DNA of 60,000 bases from Adiantum capillus-veneris (taxonomy: Eukaryota > Streptophyta > Polypodiopsida > Polypodiales > Pteridaceae), in assembly GCA_014529385.2 (NCBI GenBank), contig CM043970.1, forward strand, positions 47,333,779 to 47,393,778. The letters are read 5' to 3'. A model generated the notes under the pieces. It saw only the letters and a list, made by a program, of their open reading frames with translations, did not search any database and was not told the DNA's origin. A program made the translations under genes and the position numbers. Positions 46,251-56,969 of the stretch are shown one piece after another; positions within the stretch are counted from its first letter, which is position 1; every line of letters begins with the position of its first letter.

Positions 46251-46435
46251 AGGTCAACCCACGCAACATGTGTGGAAAGAACACACACTCTTCAATGTTT
46301 TGTTCCTATAAAGACAAAGAAGCTAGCACAAGCAACAAATTCAAAGACAGAGATCGAGGTAGAAAACACCAACAACAAAGGCAAAATCAATATGGCATCT
46401 GAAGACTCTAACGATAAAGATCCAATACTTGCTAC
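46070..46435. repeat. Two-copy tandem repeat, about 187 bp, in gag
   Basis: The segment from TTGCTACAAG through CAATGTTTTGTTCCTATAAA to ACGATAAAGATCCAATACTT occurs twice with few differences. It duplicates the Cys-rich end of the gag reading frame inside the copia-like element. Confidence 0.9.
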
Positions 46436-47009
46436 ATCGATGACATAATCTGAGGCACCAACATTTTATAGCCAAAACCTTGATGGAATACGCTTATCAA
46501 GGGAAGGCAATTGCATCTATTCCTATTGTTAAATTCTCCACGATATATTTTGATTTCCTACACCCTATTGTTCAAATTCTTGGGAGGACAATTTGTATTT
46601 GTTGAGTGCTACATATGACACACACACGGAGAGGTTTGTTGGAATGTGACGTGTTTCGCACCTCCATATGGAGCCTTTCCCTAGCCATCCATGCATGCTT
46701 TGATATCCCAAATGAGGCCCATGCATAGGTACATGGTCCATGGGTGTTTCTACACATGTTCTGATTGCATACGAAGCCAAGGGATAGGTCAAAACAGCCC
46801 TTAAAAGGGTGCATATGGGTTCCCCACTTGAATTTGTCCTTTTGGGCTGAGCTCTCTCACACCTCATCCATGACATAAGCAAAAAGCTCTAGCCTATCCC
46901 TATATAAGAGGCACTCGTGTAGTCATTTTATCTTCAATAATTAAGCTCTACTATGTCATTTTTCTCCATGAATGGTTCTTGTGTGTATCCCCCATAGCTT
47001 TACACTTGA

Positions 47010-47860
47010 GTACCGAGGTGCCAAGCCATGAGAAATTTAGGTCAAAGCCATGAGATTTACACGCCTGATCCAACCAAACGCTCCCCAGACCGTAGCTAGC
47101 ATCGTTCAAAGGTTCCATTTACAACTAAACGCTCCCCAAATCGCAACCTACGTCGTTTAGAGGTTTTCTTAATTACACATCCACGTGAATACTTTTCCCA
47201 AGCTCAAGACTTGAGCCATGAGCTATTCAAATCACAGTTTTCTATTGAATGCTCCTCCTAGAACAATTCCTGAGCCATGAGTTATTTACATGCAAGAATC
47301 TGATTGAAACTAGCATCAAAACCAGAATCAAGCAATTCTCAATCAGCGCCAAGGCAAGTTTAAAATTCCATTTTAAACAAATTCCAAACAGTATTCTCAA
47401 ACAAAGTTGAGAATCCTAATCAAAATTGGTTCTTCTCATGGGTTTTCCATCTCCCATGCTTGAAACTCCATGTTCTTCCATCCTACAAGCTGCTACCTAT
47501 GGCCTGCAAAAAGCACCCATAACATAAGTTTGGTCCATACCCTAAGTCGTTCCTCAAAACCCTAATTTTACAAAATTGTCAAAATAACAAATTTGTTCGC
47601 GTCAATGCGTAGGGATCGTCCACAAGATCGACTTTGTTTTCTGTTGCATATCCAAATTTTCGATTGTTGAAGATATTTTTAGAGACCTTTGCAACACAAA
47701 AAAGCATCAAAAAGCATGTTTTTTGTGCTTTTAAGGGGAAAATCGAACTCCTCCATCTCCGCTTTCTGTTGTCGTTTCTTCTTCCTCGAAGTCCATAACT
47801 CGCACTTGTAAGTTAATGAAGGCCCAATCTGCTCATCAGAACGGCAAACGACTGAAGCTC
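47010..47860. other. Anonymous DNA with a possible minus-strand primer-binding site
   Basis: Near 47,857-47,869 the minus strand reads TGGTATCGGAGC, one mismatch from the initiator tRNA-Met site, suggesting an LTR element that reads leftward. Its LTRs could not be delimited. A short repeat AACGCTCCCCA(G/A)A occurs near 47,090 and 47,130. No gene is seen. Confidence 0.35.
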
Positions 47861-48110
47861 CGATACCACTCATAGGGGAGGGCGCCACGTGCCAACTCGA
47901 AAGAACAAACTGGAACAGACTTTTAGCACTTCAAAACAACTACACTATAGAGAAAGAGTAAGAATCCACATGAGAGAGACACAGTGGCAGAGTTCCACTC
48001 GCAAACGGCACTAGCCCCAAACCTTGGCATCCCTTTTGGTATTTCTTTAGACTACTCCAGAAAGGTACAAGTTATGAGACTCCGCTCTTTATCTCCACGT
48101 GGTAAAATGC

Positions 48111-48120
48111 CGAGGGGGGG
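48111..48120 (+). other. Polypurine tract before the 48.1-kb LTR
   Basis: CGAGGGGGGG abuts the TG start of the LTR. The preceding 120 bp match the minus strand at 44,195-44,300, which also ends in a purine tract, so both are retroelement internal 3' ends. Confidence 0.6.
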
Positions 48121-48504
48121 TGTTATGTCCCGCTCACGCGAGAGGGGATCTAGCCCAGACGCCGTCGGGATGGGCGTCCAATGTCCAGGCGGACGTAGTG
48201 TGAACCAGACCAGTGTGGCCAGCCATTATTATAAAAGGGAGGCCAAGGCCTCATTTGCAGTTATCGACCCCCACTGGTAGAGTGTCAGTGGTTAGCCCAC
48301 GAGGCTAGGAGTGCGCGAGGTCACCTCGAGGAGGTGAGGCCGGGTGGTATGGGACGCTCGGTCTTACAAGTGCATGCCTGGTCCTCGGACGCTGGCCCCA
48401 GCACGGGGCAGCTACCGGATGGTGGCTATGGTCGGGTGGTTCGTCCGACGCGTGTCTGTAGGCGGTCCATGTAGCCGGGAGATCCCCTCCTTGTGTTCGT
48501 TTCA
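48121..48504 (+). repeat. 384-bp LTR flanked by both PPT and PBS
   Basis: The LTR runs from TGTTATGTCC to GTTCGTTTCA, with a TATA-like ATTATTATAAAAGG near 48,228. Directly after it is TGGTATCAGAGCCGG (48505-48519), a good initiator tRNA-Met primer-binding site. Having a polypurine tract on one side and a primer-binding site on the other means it was shared by two internal domains. It contains no 5S rRNA-like segment, so it is not a Cassandra-type TRIM. Confidence 0.75.
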
Positions 48505-48840
48505 TGGTATCAGAGCCGGCTTGGCTACACGAAGGACTGTGTGCACACCTTTAGACTGGTTCGAGTTTGATAATACTTGTTTCATGCAATTTTTTATAAA
48601 TGGTTATTTAATTAATCGTTTTTCTTCTCATAAGTGTGGGTGCATGTGAAATTTTATGTGTGTTTTGTCGATGTTTGATAAACTTTAGCAATTTAGCGGG
48701 CGGAAAAGCTGGCAAGTGCAAGTTTTTCATTAAATTTACTCATTTTGACAAAAATTAGTGACTTTCTTATTGAATTGTTGATTTTATATTAAAATTCAGC
48801 ATGCAGTTAAAACTCTCTCTGTAATGTTCTCTGTGCGAAG

Positions 48841-48889
<49 letters not shown>
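48841..48889. repeat. (GA)n microsatellite
   Basis: A GA run of about 48 bp, probably inside or next to the copia 3' LTR region. Confidence 0.9.
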
Positions 48890-48892
<3 letters not shown>

Positions 48893-48983
48893 TGGCTCTC
48901 CTTCTCTGCTGCCTCCAGTGTGGAGCGAAGAGAGGGGGCTGCTCTTGAAAGCGCGAAGCAGAAGGTACCGGTAGGTGCGCGCC

Positions 48984-49361
48984 CATAGTTGCCACTGAGT
49001 TTCGAAACGTTTCGTTTGAAACGAGTTTCAAAAGTTTCGAAAGGGTTTCGTCCGAGAAAGAAACGCCAAAACAGAAGTTTCGTGCAAACTAAAGAATGTA
49101 CGTAAGTTTAAGTGGTATAAGCTGAGATCTTAGACATGAAAAAGAGGGAGAATATAACTAACTTTCATCATTAGAAGCAAGACAGAAGCTACATTCATGA
49201 CATTGAGGATTTCATGACATAAAAAAATCAACCCTACAGCCTGAAGTGCGAAAACTTACGAGCCTTGACTTTTCCTTTGAAACGTCCAAACTCATACGGA
49301 AACGTTTCTGAAACGTTTCGTAGGTTTCATAAGTGAAGAAACGCGTTTCTTGGCAACTATG
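48984..49361. mobile_element. hAT-like MITE, 378 bp, with 8-bp target duplication
   Basis: The termini are inverted, CATAGTTGCCA and TGGCAACTATG, and are flanked by identical 8-bp repeats TGCGCGCC (48976-48983 and 49362-49369). Inside are many GAAACG/CGTTTC words that extend the self-complementarity. An 8-bp duplication and short inverted ends fit the hAT superfamily, and there is no transposase. It lies within about 250 bp of the copia 3' LTR start, probably inside that LTR. Confidence 0.9.
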
Positions 49362-49608
49362 TGCGCGCCGCAGTGTAGTGCAGGATTGGGGAAAGAAGCA
49401 GGAGGCGGAGTGCAGCAGAGAGGAAGCGCTAGGGATCAAAGCAGGGAGAGAGAGAGCTCACGTTTTTTGGGAAAAACTCGATAAGTGAGTTTTGGGTTTT
49501 CCCACTTTTATTACAAGTGACTTTAAAAAAATGTGTACAGGTTCAATATGAACCTGGACAAAGTATAAAAATGTACAAAAAGGGGTTATTTAGGCCTTTA
49601 ACCCAACA

Positions 49609-49619
49609 ACCTCCCACTT
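49609..49619 (-). other. Polypurine tract of the copia element; 3' LTR begins at 49608
   Basis: On the minus strand AAGTGGGAGGT precedes TGTTGGGTTAAAGG. This places the copia 3' LTR start at 49608, reading leftward. The LTR end was not located; a GA repeat and a MITE interrupt the expected span. Confidence 0.65.
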
Positions 49620-49643
49620 AAAGGCATAAATGACGCCTTTAAG

Positions 49644-50155
49644 TTAACCAACTCCCACCAGCTGTATGCAATGCTCATGTTGAGCCTTAGCAAGACTCTT
49701 GGTGAGAACATCTGCAGGGTTGACATGTGTATGGATCTTAGTCAAGGTGACTAGACCATCCTCCAATACCTGTCGTATGAAGTGGTACCGCACATCTATG
49801 TGTTTGGTACGCGCATGGAACATGGCATTTTTGGCTAAATAGACAGCACTCTGGCTATCACAACCCAACACGGGTGTCTGAGCAAGCATGCCAAGTTCTT
49901 TTGCAAGTCTACCCAACCAAATGGCCTCTTTTGAAGCCTTTGTGGCTGAAATATATTCAGCCTCAGTAGTACTCAATGCCACAATTTTCTGTAACCTAGA
50001 ACACCAAGAGACTGCACCACCAGCAATGGCAAATACATATCCACTGATAGATTTCCTAGTATCCATGTCACCTGCCATGTCTGCATCACAATATCCCTGA
50101 AACTTTAAGTCACTTTTGCCATAACAGATACACTTTGATTGTGTACCTTTCAAAT
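49644..50155 (-). pseudogene. Ty1/copia RNase H domain, 3' part of a split pol
   Basis: The minus strand encodes the C-terminal RNase H of copia pol: GYCDADMAGD, KSISGYVFAIAGGAVSWCS, STTEAEYISATKASKEAIWL, and HIDVRYHFIRQVLEDG, ending in a stop at 49644. It resumes at YLKGTQSKCICYGKSD. The missing N-terminal neighbour, HWEAVKCIMRY, lies at about 57,965-58,000, so the two halves were separated by later insertions. The RNase H frame itself is intact. Confidence 0.92.
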
Positions 50156-50159
50156 ATCT

Positions 50160-50266
50160 TTTTTGTTTTGTTTTCGGAGTTTTCGGAGTCGGGCGGGGCA
50201 AGCCCGACCGCTCCCCTTATCCACCATAAAAGTGGACAAGAAGAACGACCAGGACTATGCCCCGGG
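50160..50266 (-). mobile_element. 3' part of an A-tailed insertion in copia
   Basis: On the minus strand this segment ends in an A-rich tail (CGAAAACAAAACAAAA) and abuts AGATATT, the same 7 bp found where the copia frame breaks at the other side (about 57,967-57,973). It is the tail end of an insertion whose body is at 57,546-57,966. Confidence 0.6.
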
Positions 50267-51615
50267 TGTCACAAAACGGGAGCGTACACGAGCACTTACA
50301 AAATCTGAAAATTATAATTCTTTGCAAACATGAGAGACGGGAGAAGATCGACACAGTATTGGGGACCAGAAGATGGGTTGGTCCCCCCCCCCCCCCCCCC
50401 CCCCCGTAAAGAGTATTCTTTTATTCAGGGAGAATTCTTATACAAGCACGAGAACCCAAGGAAACCCCTCCGTTCTGTAATCTTAGACCCGAAGGTCGTG
50501 CTTTCCCGTAAAGGGCTTGGGCACAAGGCCGTTCCTTCCCGTAAGGGACTTAGGCGCGAAGCCGTGCTTTCCCGTAAGGGACTTAGGCGTGAAGCCGTAC
50601 TTTCCCGTAAGGGACTTAGACGTGAAGCCGTACTTCTCATAAAGGGCCTTCCTGTAAGACGGGAGATTCCTGCAAAACAAACAACACAAAGCAACAATTC
50701 TCAAAGCGTATCAACACCTTATACCTGTCGCTTCTTGCTCGGAGAATCGAGCTCCGTACTCAGTCATCACGCGAACACTTGCAAATTCTGTCGCCAGTCT
50801 CTGCTCCAGAATCCTAGCGCTAGTGCTTTTCTGCTGCTTCCGGCTCTTGCAAACTGAAACGCTGGCTACCCTTTTATAGGGTCTGACACCCGGCAGGACT
50901 AGGGGTCCAAAAGCAGAACTTGGCACTCCTAGAGAGAGGAGAGAGAAAATTGCGTTTTTTAGAAAGAGGAGAGAGAGAGATCGCAATTCAGCCCCCTGCA
51001 TAGCTATTAGCGCTGGCTTTTTTTATAAGAGCCTTGCTTGCTTTATTTTATTAATTAAGGGGCCGGTCACTTAAAAGTGACCGGTCACTTTATAAAATAA
51101 AGTGTGAACCTGTTCAAACTTTAAAAACTCACTCAGCTAGTGAAAACAATGCTACACGGACACATTCCAGGCGTCCCCGGGTGCAGGACACGACACAGAT
51201 GCAATGCAGACACAGACTCCTCGCGCGAAAACATCTGTCCTCCCGCGATTGTTCCTGCTTTTCGTAAAAAGCTTCATTGAACACATCTTTATTCTTGTGC
51301 TTGCGTTCTACGCGTATTTTCTTACTCAATTCGGATTTCCTCCTTAGCCTACGGAATGCCCCCTTTCTGATGCACCCGTCACCCATCATGTGACGCATCA
51401 GGGGCACCCGTAACCCGGCCCTTTCCACCGAACTTACGGAAACTCCTTCGCGATGTTTACCGTCACCCATCAAATGACACATCAGAGTTGTCCGTTCCTG
51501 ATGGCATATCCTGTAGCTACAATCTTTTAATAGTTCTTAGTGTAAACATTAAAATATCCTAATTTCATAAAAAGAAATTAATCATTAAAAATAAGAAATA
51601 GTCCAATTAGCAACA
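50267..51615 (-). repeat. 3' LTR of the chromovirus, 1,349 bp
   Basis: It is longer than its partner because of a longer C run (about 50,380-50,405), four copies of a 33-bp unit (CCCGTAAGGGACTTAGGCG...) at about 50,505-50,640 where the other LTR has one, and extra blocks near 51,065 and 51,300. A small palindrome AAAGTGACCGGTCACTTT occurs at about 51,074. Open frames here are incidental. Confidence 0.92.
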
Positions 51616-51627
51616 TCCCTCTGGCTT

Positions 51628-54600
51628 CTAAACAGTTGACCTCAATTGTAGTGCTTGGACATATACCTCCAATATCTCGGGATAAGCTGCTAATTCCTCC
51701 TGAGTCATCCACTGAGCATCTAAGTTCGAATAATTCTTGAACTTAACCAAATACTTCCGTGTTATCTTTCCGGACTTAAGGGGCCGCTCCTGATGACTTA
51801 CAATCTGCTCCGGTTGGAGTATTTCTTCTGTTTCCTCAACCTCAGGAGGTTCCTCAACACTTGGCTGACTCGGAGGCGGTCCCACATACGGCCGGAGTAA
51901 ACTGACATGGAAAGCATTGTGGATCCTCCAATTAGGCGGTAGCTCTAATCAGAATGTAACATAATTCACTTGCTCAGTGATCTTAAACGGTCCATAATAA
52001 CGGGTAGAAAGTTTTACCACCTTTCCCTTATGAGACGCTTGTTTCTTAAGTCTTGCTTTCTCAAACTTCAGTAAGACTAACTGCCCGACCGTTAAGTCGA
52101 GATTCCTCCTGTGCTTGTCTGCAGCTTTCTTATGCTTTTCTTGAGAGCGTAGAATAGCTCTCCTAACTTGCCCGTAGGCTACGTCCAAGTCTCGGACAAA
52201 TTCATCTGCTGCAAAGATCTTATCCTTAGTTAAAAGGATGGGTGGAAGCAAAGGCTTACCATATAGAATCTCAAAAGGTGCTTTCCCTGTCGATGAGTGT
52301 ATGGTATTGTTATACGCATACTCGACAAGAGGCAAATATTTCTCCCAGTCAGATTGCCGGTCTCACACATAACCTTTTAACATATCAAATACTGTGGAAT
52401 TGGCTATCTCACTTTGCCCGTCCGTTTGAAGATGGTAGGCAGATGAAAAATTCAGCTTCGTACCAAGATTATCCATCAAGGCACACCAAAAATTTCCTGT
52501 CATGCGAGGATCTCGATCACTCACAATAGAATTAGGCACTCCATGATGCTTAAAGATCTGTGCCAGAAAGACCCTAGCCATATGATCTGCTTTTATCGTT
52601 TTCTTGACTGGTATAAAGTGTGCTTGCTTGCTAAACCTGTCCACAATGGTCCAGATCGCGTCATTTCCAGTCTGAGTTCTAGGGAGGTCCATGATGAAGT
52701 CCATGGCAATACTTTCCCAAGGTTCATTAGGCACAGGCAAAGGTTGTAGCAACCCAGGCGTCTTATGCCGATCATACTTCACTTTTTGGCAAACCAAACA
52801 TTCCCTGACATACTTATCAATGTCTGCTTTAAGGCTAGGCCAAAAGAAATATCTTTCCATTGCTAAGGTCGTAGGGAGAATACCCCAATGACCCGCATAA
52901 GGCGAAGCGTGTGCTTCATCCATGATCTTCTTTCTTAATGGTTCCACCACACATATAGCCTGATGGTGGTAGAGATAACCGTCCCGAATGGAATAGGGAA
53001 ACTCATTCTCTCCACGATGTAGCTTTCCCCAAATGGTGGAGAAGTCTGGATCATTCGGATATAAATCCGGTAGTGCTTCTAATTCTTGGTGATACACCGA
53101 GGTGATAGCGTTCACCCTTGGCCGCCTAGACAGTGCGTCTGCGACTACATTCTTACTCCCAGCCGTGTGAAGGATCTGGAAGTGAAACATAGACAAAAAG
53201 TTTGCCCATCTCATCTGCTTCTCAGATAGTTTCCTTTGCGTAAGAAAATACCGCAAACTCTGGTGATCAGTCTTGATCACAAAATCCGCTCCTAGAAGAT
53301 AGTGCTTCCAATTGGATAAGGTGTGAATCACAGTCGAGAGTTCCTTTTCGTAGATTGATGCATGCAACTCTGCATCCTTAAGCCGTCTGCTTTCGTATGC
53401 CACTGCATGGCCTTCTTGGTTTAACACTGCTCCGATGCAATCGCCTGAGGCATCGCAGTGAACCTCAAATGGTTTCCTTAAGTCGGGCACTATCAAAATA
53501 GGTCCATGGCTTAGCAAGTACTTGAGCCGATCAAAAGCTCCTTGTTGTCTCGATCCCCATCTGAAAGGAATCTTCTTCTTTGTCAAATCATGAAGTGGTC
53601 CTGCTACATGAGCAAATCCTCGGACAAACCTTCGATAATATGAACATAATCCTAGAAAGCTACGTACATCATGTACCGTAGTGGGAATAGGCCAATCTTC
53701 GACCACTCGGATCTTGGCAGGATCCATACTCACTTGATTGTGAGAGACTATATGGCCGAGATAGTGTATCTCAGAGAGAAAGAACTCGCTCTTCTTTGCA
53801 TTCACATGCAACTCATGCTTCCGATGTTCCTCTTCTGACTTAGAGAAGATGAGTATGTCGTCAAAGAATACTCCCGTAAAAGCTCGATACGGGCTGAAAA
53901 TGCGGTCCATCATGCGATTGAACGTCGCAGGAGCATTGGTCAAGCCGAAAGGCATTACCAAAAATTCATATAGTCCAAAGGTCGTGCGGAAAGCAGTCTT
54001 ATGGACATCCTCAGGGGCGATCCGTATCTAATGATACCCACTCTTTAAGTCTATGCGACTAAAGACACTTGCACCCTGCAACTTATCAAGTATATCATCA
54101 ATCCGAGGGATCGGAAAGCGATTCTTGATCGTGATCTTGTTTAAAGACCGATAGTCTATGCACATTCGAAACGTGCCATCTTTCTTCTGCACCAGTAGAA
54201 TTGGAGAGCAGTAGGGTGAAGCACTTGGCCGTACTAACCCTTTCTCTAGAAGCTCGTTGACTTGTTTCAAAATTTCCTCTTGCTGAGCAAGACTCACCCG
54301 ATAAGGGGGTTGATTGGGAGGCGAGCTACCCGGTATGAGATCTATGCGGTGATCTTCTGGGCGTACCGGAGGGAGTTCATCAGGAAGTGTCTCCGTGAAA
54401 CAATCCGCGTACTTTTCAATAAATTGAAGACGCTTAATTTCCAGACTAGAGAGAGAGTCCCTACTAGTTTTATCCTTTGCAAAAATCAAGTAAGCAGAAA
54501 CACACTTCTTCATTTCTTTCTTAATGGAGATCTGGCTTACAATTGGGAACTGCCAATCTCTTGCATCAGCTTGAATCTTTATTTTCTTACCCCCATGATC

Positions 54601-54894
54601 AAAAGTGAGGGTCTTTTCCACATAATCGAAAATAGGTGTCATGTGAAAGTGCCATGGCATACCTAAGATGATATCACATCCCTCGATGGATGCCATCAAA
54701 AATGATTCGCGGTCCTTGTACTCGCCAATCCGAAGATTGAGTTGTCCTTGCATGGGAGTTGCATTGGTTGTCAACCCCTCGAATGCCAATCCGGATGTAG
54801 CCGATGTGCCAAGCTGAGCCGGTGTGAGGCACAAACGTTCCGTAGTATCTAGGGAGATGAAGTTATCCGTGGATCCTGGATCATAAAGAATCAA
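51628..54894 (-). pseudogene. Chromovirus pol (protease-RT-RNase H-integrase-chromodomain) with stops
   Basis: On the minus strand a protease-like [11 protein letters not shown] comes first (typical sequences have DSG or DTG; here DPG). RT follows, with [18 protein letters not shown] and FFDDILIFS. RNase H includes FEVHCDASGD and TDHQSLRYFL. Integrase has its zinc-binding part, the catalytic Asp residues in AMDFIMDLP and VSDRDPRM, and Glu in DGQSEIAN. The end is a chromodomain-like YLVKFKNYSNLDAQW. In-frame stops lie at 54028-54030 (just after the GYH of RT), 52363-52365 and 51949-51951. No frameshift is seen. The frame is shared with gag. Confidence 0.93.
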
Positions 54895-54897
54895 TAC

Positions 54898-56271
54898 TCA
54901 CTAGTTGTTCAAAGACCCCCAGCCCTTCAGAAGTTGGCGCTTCCCTTTCTCAGATTCTGTGTTTCCTTGAGCATCTGGAATTGAGTTCGAGCTTGGCGGT
55001 GCGGGTTCCTTCCTTGCTTTTTCTTGCCTCGTAGAGGCTTGTTCTTGCTGTTGCTGCTTTAGCGGGCAATCCGGTTTCATATGTCCTTTCTCGCCACAGT
55101 AGAAGCATCTTCCTTCCTCTATGAAAGCTTGAAGTTGAGTAGGAGAAAGATACTTAGTTCGCTTGCCAGTGCCCTCTGGCTTCTTAGAATGATCATCGTC
55201 TCTAGATGGAGGACGTTGTCTTCCTTGGCTCCCATGGTCATCGTAGACCCCTCTTTGTCTTGCACGGTAAGTGCTATGCTCCATCTTTCTGGGTGTCCCA
55301 ATTGAGTGCAAATCCTCAGCAATGATTGCTGACTCTATCATCCTTTGAAGAGTATCATGCGGATACACCTTCATACTCTTTCGAAGCTGCGGTTGGAGAC
55401 CCGCTTCGAACTTTCTTTTCTTTTCCTCGTCGGCGATCTTCATGAAGGGAGTGACCTTCAGAAGAACCGACCAATACTTGTCCACATAAGTCGTTACTCG
55501 TTCATCTTCCTTCTGGGCAAGCCAGTCCCATTCCTTCCGTATGTCCTGCTCGAAGTCAGGTGGAAGAAATTGTTCATAAAATTCAGATTTGAAGCTCTCC
55601 CAAGTTCTGGCCTGAGAACCTTCCAGAATCTTGGCTAACCACCAATTACTTGCCGTTTCCTTGAGGTGCATCCCCACATGGCGTAATTTGGATTTTTCTG
55701 TGAAGTGCCCATTGGTAAAGGCAACTTCAAACTGTCTGATGAAGGACAGTGCTTTGGAGATGTCTCTCCGTCCGTTCTAGGTTTCGAACTTGATGTCCTT
55801 GTCGCCTTATTTGAAGACTCTCATGCGATGTTGAGACTTGCGACCTTGCTTCTTGAATCGAGGCTTATCTTTAGGTTGATGTAGGGTAGTGGCAGTAGTA
55901 GCTGCTTCCTTCTTCTAACGAGATGATCGAGAAGTAGAAGTATAATAAGGAGAGTAAGATGGAGATGAGATAGAGATGTCCTTGCTCTCGTCTAGCAAAG
56001 AGAGCGCTTTTTCCTCGCCTTTCCTTGAAGTAGGCTGTTCATTCCGATCCGAAGATCCTTTGTGCACCTCGGCACGTTCTTCTTCTCTTGCCTCCTGTGG
56101 TCTCACGCCAACAGTGTTGTCTGGATGCTTGGTTGCATCAGTTCCATTCGTTTTCTTCATTCTGCCCAAAAGCTTTTGGACGTCTGGCAACAGTAAGATT
56201 TGTTGCAACTCCGCAAGCTGAGCTTGCACTTGTTGAAGCTCCTCTTCAACGCTTCTCCCTTGGCTCGACAT
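54898..56271 (-). pseudogene. Chromovirus gag with in-frame stops
   Basis: The start MSSQGRSVEEELQQVQAQLA is followed by a coiled-coil-like and charged N-terminus, then a capsid-like region (SKLRHVGMHLKETASNWW) and a zinc knuckle CFYCGEKGHMKPDC (near 55,080). Stops interrupt the frame at 55915-55917 (TAG), 55807-55809 (TAA) and 55777-55779 (TAG), and a TAG-TGA pair at 54898-54903 separates it from pol. All lie in one frame, so the original protein was a single gag-pol of about 1,547 codons. Confidence 0.9.
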
Positions 56272-56328
56272 GGTTCTTCCCGTTCTTCCCGGAATCGTCC
56301 TTCTTTGCAGAGAAAGAGAGGAGTCCGA

Positions 56329-56340
56329 GCTCTGATACCA
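56329..56340 (-). other. Primer-binding site, initiator tRNA-Met
   Basis: The minus strand reads TGGTATCAGAGC one base after the 5' LTR ends (ACA, then G). It is an exact match to the common plant initiator tRNA-Met primer-binding site over 12 bases. Confidence 0.9.
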
Positions 56341-56341
56341 C

Positions 56342-56925
56342 TGTCACAAAACGGGAGCGTACACGAGCACTTAGAAAATCTGAAAATTATAATTCTTTGC
56401 AAACATGAGAGAAGGGAGAAGATCGACACAGTATTGGGGACCAGAAGATGGGTTGGTCCCCCCCCCCCGTAAAGAGTGTTCTTTTATTCAGGGAGAATTC
56501 TTATACAAGCACGAGAACCCGAGGAAACCCCTCAGTTCTGTAATCTTAGACACGAAGGTCGTGCTTTCCCGTAAGGGACTTAGGCGTGAAGCCGTACTTC
56601 CCTTAAGGGGCCTTTCCGTAAGACGGGAGATTCCTACAAAACAAACCACACAAAGCAACAATTTTCAAAGCGTATCAACACCTTATACCTGTCGCCTCTT
56701 GCTCGGAGAATCGACCTCCGTACTTAGTCGTCACGTGAATACTTGCAGTTTCCGTCGCCAGACTCTGCTTCAAAACCCTAGCGTTGGTGCTTTTCTGCTG
56801 CTTCCGGCTCTCCCAAACTGAATAGTTGGCTACCCTTTTATAGGGTCCGACACCCGGCGGAATAGGGGTCCAAAAGCAGAACTTGGCGCTCCTAGAGAGA
56901 GGAGAGAGAAAATCGCATTTTTTAG

Positions 56926-56969
<44 letters not shown>

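Larger units (their letters stand above)
44670..47004 (+). mobile_element. Gag-only copia-like LTR element, plus strand
   Basis: The LTRs are 44670-44985 and 46637-47004; both end in GCTTTACA. The primer-binding site TGGTATCACAGC (44988-44999) follows the left LTR and differs at one position from the initiator tRNA-Met site. The 5-bp CTTGA flanks both ends (44665-44669 and 47005-47009). The internal region (1.65 kb) encodes only gag. The left LTR lacks the first 17 bp or so and the TATA box present in the right LTR (CTATATAAGAGG, near 46,909). Confidence 0.85.

Noticed and set aside
48121-48504. Cassandra-type TRIM with a 5S rRNA-like promoter
   Set aside because: No segment resembling the conserved plant 5S rRNA internal promoter could be found in this LTR.
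50330-50857. 175-residue open frame with 11-residue repeats
   Set aside because: It lies entirely in the chromovirus 3' LTR, and the repeats are the 33-bp LTR tandem units. A counterpart at 56,405-56,821 in the other LTR differs in repeat number.
54262-54666. Plus-strand frame of 134 residues
   Set aside because: It is antisense to the chromovirus RT/protease region, a shadow frame.
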